Source of the DNA: Crocinitomicaceae bacterium
GTDB taxonomy: Bacteria > Bacteroidota > Bacteroidia > Flavobacteriales_D > Sanyastnellaceae
DNA: 8,321 nucleotides
Reading direction: 5' to 3'
Assembly: GCA_020848015.1 (NCBI GenBank)
Contig: JADLBA010000163.1
Coordinates: forward strand, 1 to 8,321
Both the position numbers and the translations under genes were made by a program. This document shows positions 6,587-8,321 of the stretch, in pieces; position 1 is the stretch's first letter; every line of letters starts with the position of its first letter. The notes below the pieces were generated by a model. That model was not told the origin of the DNA. It did no database searches and was given only the letters and a program-made list of their open reading frames with translations.

Positions 6587-7216
6587 ATGAAAAAAGCAAT
6601 TGGTTTATTTCTCTTGGTATTTTCTCTTTTATCATGTAAAAAGGAGACCTCAGAAGATTATGTAACTCAAGGGTCTGTGGTGGAGCGAAACACCTCGATT
6701 CCGGTTCCCTTTGCTTATGTGAAAATCATGCGATCGGTACCGGCAGGGACCTTTCCTGGTAGTTTCGAACTAGAAGATGTGTATGAAGTTCAAGCAGATG
6801 CGAACGGGAAATTCGTGCTGGCATCTGATCAGCCCGGCGAAACTATTTATGCTTACACCGATCCGGGGTCTCATTATTACAGCCCAACAGCAACTGCAGT
6901 TGAATTTACTCCCGGCAAGAAAAAAATAACACTTTCCATGATTCCTTATTCATGGCTTAATATAAGAGTGGTAGATCAGGAGCCTCTCAACCCCGAGTTT
7001 ACATCGGTTTGGGTAAGCCTTGATTTTCGTGGAGATTTCGGTGAATGGGAGGATGTAGAAACAGACAGTGAAATTGTTTCTGGGAAAATTCATGGAGCGC
7101 AGAGCTTCAGGATTTTTTACCGTTTATATACGAGTCCGGGTGTCTATGATCTTCGTTGGATTGATACTGATTTTATCCCGCCGCATGAGACGGTGGAAGT
7201 GGTTGTCCCCTACTGA
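6587..7216 (+). CDS. Lipoprotein with carboxypeptidase-regulatory-like domain
   Basis: The 209-residue product begins with a lipoprotein signal peptide: MKK, a hydrophobic stretch AIGLFLLVFSLL, and lipobox L-L-S-Cys17 followed by KKETSED. It should therefore be lipid-anchored, in Bacteroidota usually in the outer membrane. Residues ~26-115 fit a carboxypeptidase-regulatory-like (CarboxypepD_reg / transthyretin-like) beta-sandwich: GSVVERNTSIPVPFAYVKI, then DANGKFVL, then a final strand KKITLSMIP. The remaining ~90 residues (from SWLNIRVVD) look like a second beta-rich domain I do not recognise. No enzymatic motif is seen; binding or scaffolding at the surface is the usual guess for such proteins. 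ATG start preceded by an A/T-rich stretch without Shine-Dalgarno, normal for Bacteroidota. The next gene begins 39 nt downstream on the same strand with no terminator between, so the two may be cotranscribed. Confidence 0.82.
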   Translation: MKKAIGLFLLVFSLLSCKKETSEDYVTQGSVVERNTSIPVPFAYVKIMRSVPAGTFPGSFELEDVYEVQADANGKFVLASDQPGETIYAYTDPGSHYYSPTATAVEFTPGKKKITLSMIPYSWLNIRVVDQEPLNPEFTSVWVSLDFRGDFGEWEDVETDSEIVSGKIHGAQSFRIFYRLYTSPGVYDLRWIDTDFIPPHETVEVVVPY

Positions 7217-7255
7217 ACTGACAAAACTATTCTCTAACTCTTAAATCTTATTCTT

Positions 7256-8321
7256 ATGAAAAACTATCTCTTTTTGAGATGGGCTACCGCCTGTCTCCTT
7301 GCCGGGGCTTGCTTTTCACCGGCGTATCCGCAGTTACAACCGGCGTTTCAGTTTCTCGACATGAGCGCGGTGACATCTGGTTTTCTGTATGCTCAGGCAC
7401 CACAGCCCTTTGATCCTCCAGACGGAACCGCTTATGATGCACTTGAAGCCGACCGATCAAGGCAGTTGTTTTTTAATTTTAAAAAATCGAGTATTCTCTC
7501 AACATCCGTAATTCCCGACCTGAATACATTGCGCACGGCACTTCATACTCAGGCTGAATCCTCCGGATGCATACCACTTGCAATAATGGAAATGAAATAT
7601 CACAGTTTTGTTTCCGATCCGGTTGGTTCAGGTATTCTCACTATTTCCGGGGACCACTATATTAAAACTCCCGGCAATTCGCAGAATCCCTTTACCGAGA
7701 AAAAAACACTAGTTCTGTTGGCGGAAGCAGATGCCTATCACGATCCGATAGTCCGGTTCAGATTAGATGCTTCCTGCTATTATCAGAATTATGGCAGTAT
7801 GCCATCGCTGATCAGAATTGATTTCGGCGATGGAAGTGGATGGAAAACAATTACGCCGGGGCAGGTGATTCAGGTTAACTATGGCGCAACGGATGTTGAC
7901 CGTGTGCTGAAATTAGAAGTAACGCGCAGCGGGGCGGTGAAAAAGACTGGCGGCATACTTAAACACAATTCCTGCAATTCGAATTTCCCATCTCCCATAG
8001 CGCCACCGTGGCCGGTGAATAATCCATCCAGACCGTGGGAAATCAGCACTATGGTTGGGGGGCAAACGGTTAAGGGGAATGCTTATACCCTGCTTAGTAG
8101 TGATGGTGTATTTGATAAGCCCTTCATTTTTGTAGAAGGGGTTGATTTTGGATTTGATCACGGAGAGCACATCAATGGAACTTTCGGGTGGTGTCAGTTT
8201 ACGAGTGGTCTGGGGGATGCCAATTACGATTACTCAATGCTCCAGAATATGCCCCAGTTGCTGAATCAGGTTCGGTCGCATGGCTATGACATTGTGATGC
8301 TCGATTTTTATGATGGAGCTA
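7256..8321 (+). CDS. Secreted alpha/beta-hydrolase-like protein, 3' end outside window
   Basis: An open frame of 355 codons starts at ATG 7256 and runs off the right edge, so the product is partial. The N-terminus MKNYLFLRWATACLLAGACF is a signal peptide, probably cleaved near SPA-YPQ. The first ~280 residues are a beta-rich region I cannot name in full, containing RIDFGDGSGW (Asp189 to Trp196), a PKD-like turn. From Lys288, KPFIFVEGVDFG and later HGYDIVMLDFYDGA (342-355) look like the first two beta-strands of an alpha/beta-hydrolase core. From memory, this order (DFGDG-x-GW, then KPF-I-VEG-D, then G-D-V-LDF-DGA) recurs in large exported Bacteroidota proteins in which a G-x-S-M-G-G nucleophile elbow follows. 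That part, and any T9SS sorting domain, would lie beyond this window. The CDS is secure; the hydrolase assignment is inference. Confidence 0.78.
   Translation, partial: MKNYLFLRWATACLLAGACFSPAYPQLQPAFQFLDMSAVTSGFLYAQAPQPFDPPDGTAYDALEADRSRQLFFNFKKSSILSTSVIPDLNTLRTALHTQAESSGCIPLAIMEMKYHSFVSDPVGSGILTISGDHYIKTPGNSQNPFTEKKTLVLLAEADAYHDPIVRFRLDASCYYQNYGSMPSLIRIDFGDGSGWKTITPGQVIQVNYGATDVDRVLKLEVTRSGAVKKTGGILKHNSCNSNFPSPIAPPWPVNNPSRPWEISTMVGGQTVKGNAYTLLSSDGVFDKPFIFVEGVDFGFDHGEHINGTFGWCQFTSGLGDANYDYSMLQNMPQLLNQVRSHGYDIVMLDFYDGA

Noticed and set aside
7256..7315. A lipobox (L-A-G-A-C) in the signal peptide of the hydrolase-like protein.
   Set aside because: The residue at -3 is Ala rather than Leu/Val/Ile, and a normal signal peptidase I site lies a few residues later, so a soluble secreted protein is more likely.

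Overview
The window looks like a chromosomal segment of a Bacteroidota bacterium. The evidence is a secreted protein with a C-terminal type IX secretion (T9SS) sorting domain, a Bacteroidota-style lipoprotein (MKK start, SCKK after the lipobox), AT-rich translation starts without a clear Shine-Dalgarno, and a TAnnTTTG-type -7 promoter element. I see no mobile element, CRISPR array, tRNA or rRNA. The genus cannot be fixed from this sequence.

Left part (minus strand, 151-1957): a single-gene unit encodes a 576-residue secreted, disulfide-rich, modular T9SS cargo protein. It has a clear intrinsic terminator just past its stop codon and a candidate promoter element just before its start.

Middle (minus strand, read from 6429 down to 2114): four tightly packed genes probably form one operon. 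In order they are a TIGR00266/AIM24-family protein, selU/mnmH (tRNA 2-selenouridine synthase), selD (selenophosphate synthase), and a GT-B-like transferase resembling capsule and teichoic-acid polymer enzymes. SelD converts selenide and ATP to selenophosphate, and SelU uses that to replace sulfur by selenium in the wobble 2-thiouridine of certain tRNAs. No selA, selB or tRNA-Sec is in the window, so the visible selenium use is tRNA modification. As written, selD is broken by a one-base frameshift in an AAAAATTTTT run. Removing one T restores an intact 346-residue SelD, so the gene is either recently damaged, miscalled, or less likely read by +1 frameshifting.

Right part (plus strand, 6587-8321): a divergent pair encodes exported proteins, a 209-residue lipoprotein with a carboxypeptidase-regulatory-like beta-sandwich and the first 355 codons of a secreted protein that continues past the window. 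The latter resembles Bacteroidota exported alpha/beta-hydrolase-like proteins. The 157-base divergent region holds a perfect 7+1+7 palindrome but no promoter I can defend.

The most useful observations are the selD frameshift, and signs that the GT-B-like gene may also extend beyond its simple ORF boundaries: a TAATG junction with selD upstream and an open in-frame extension past its stop.
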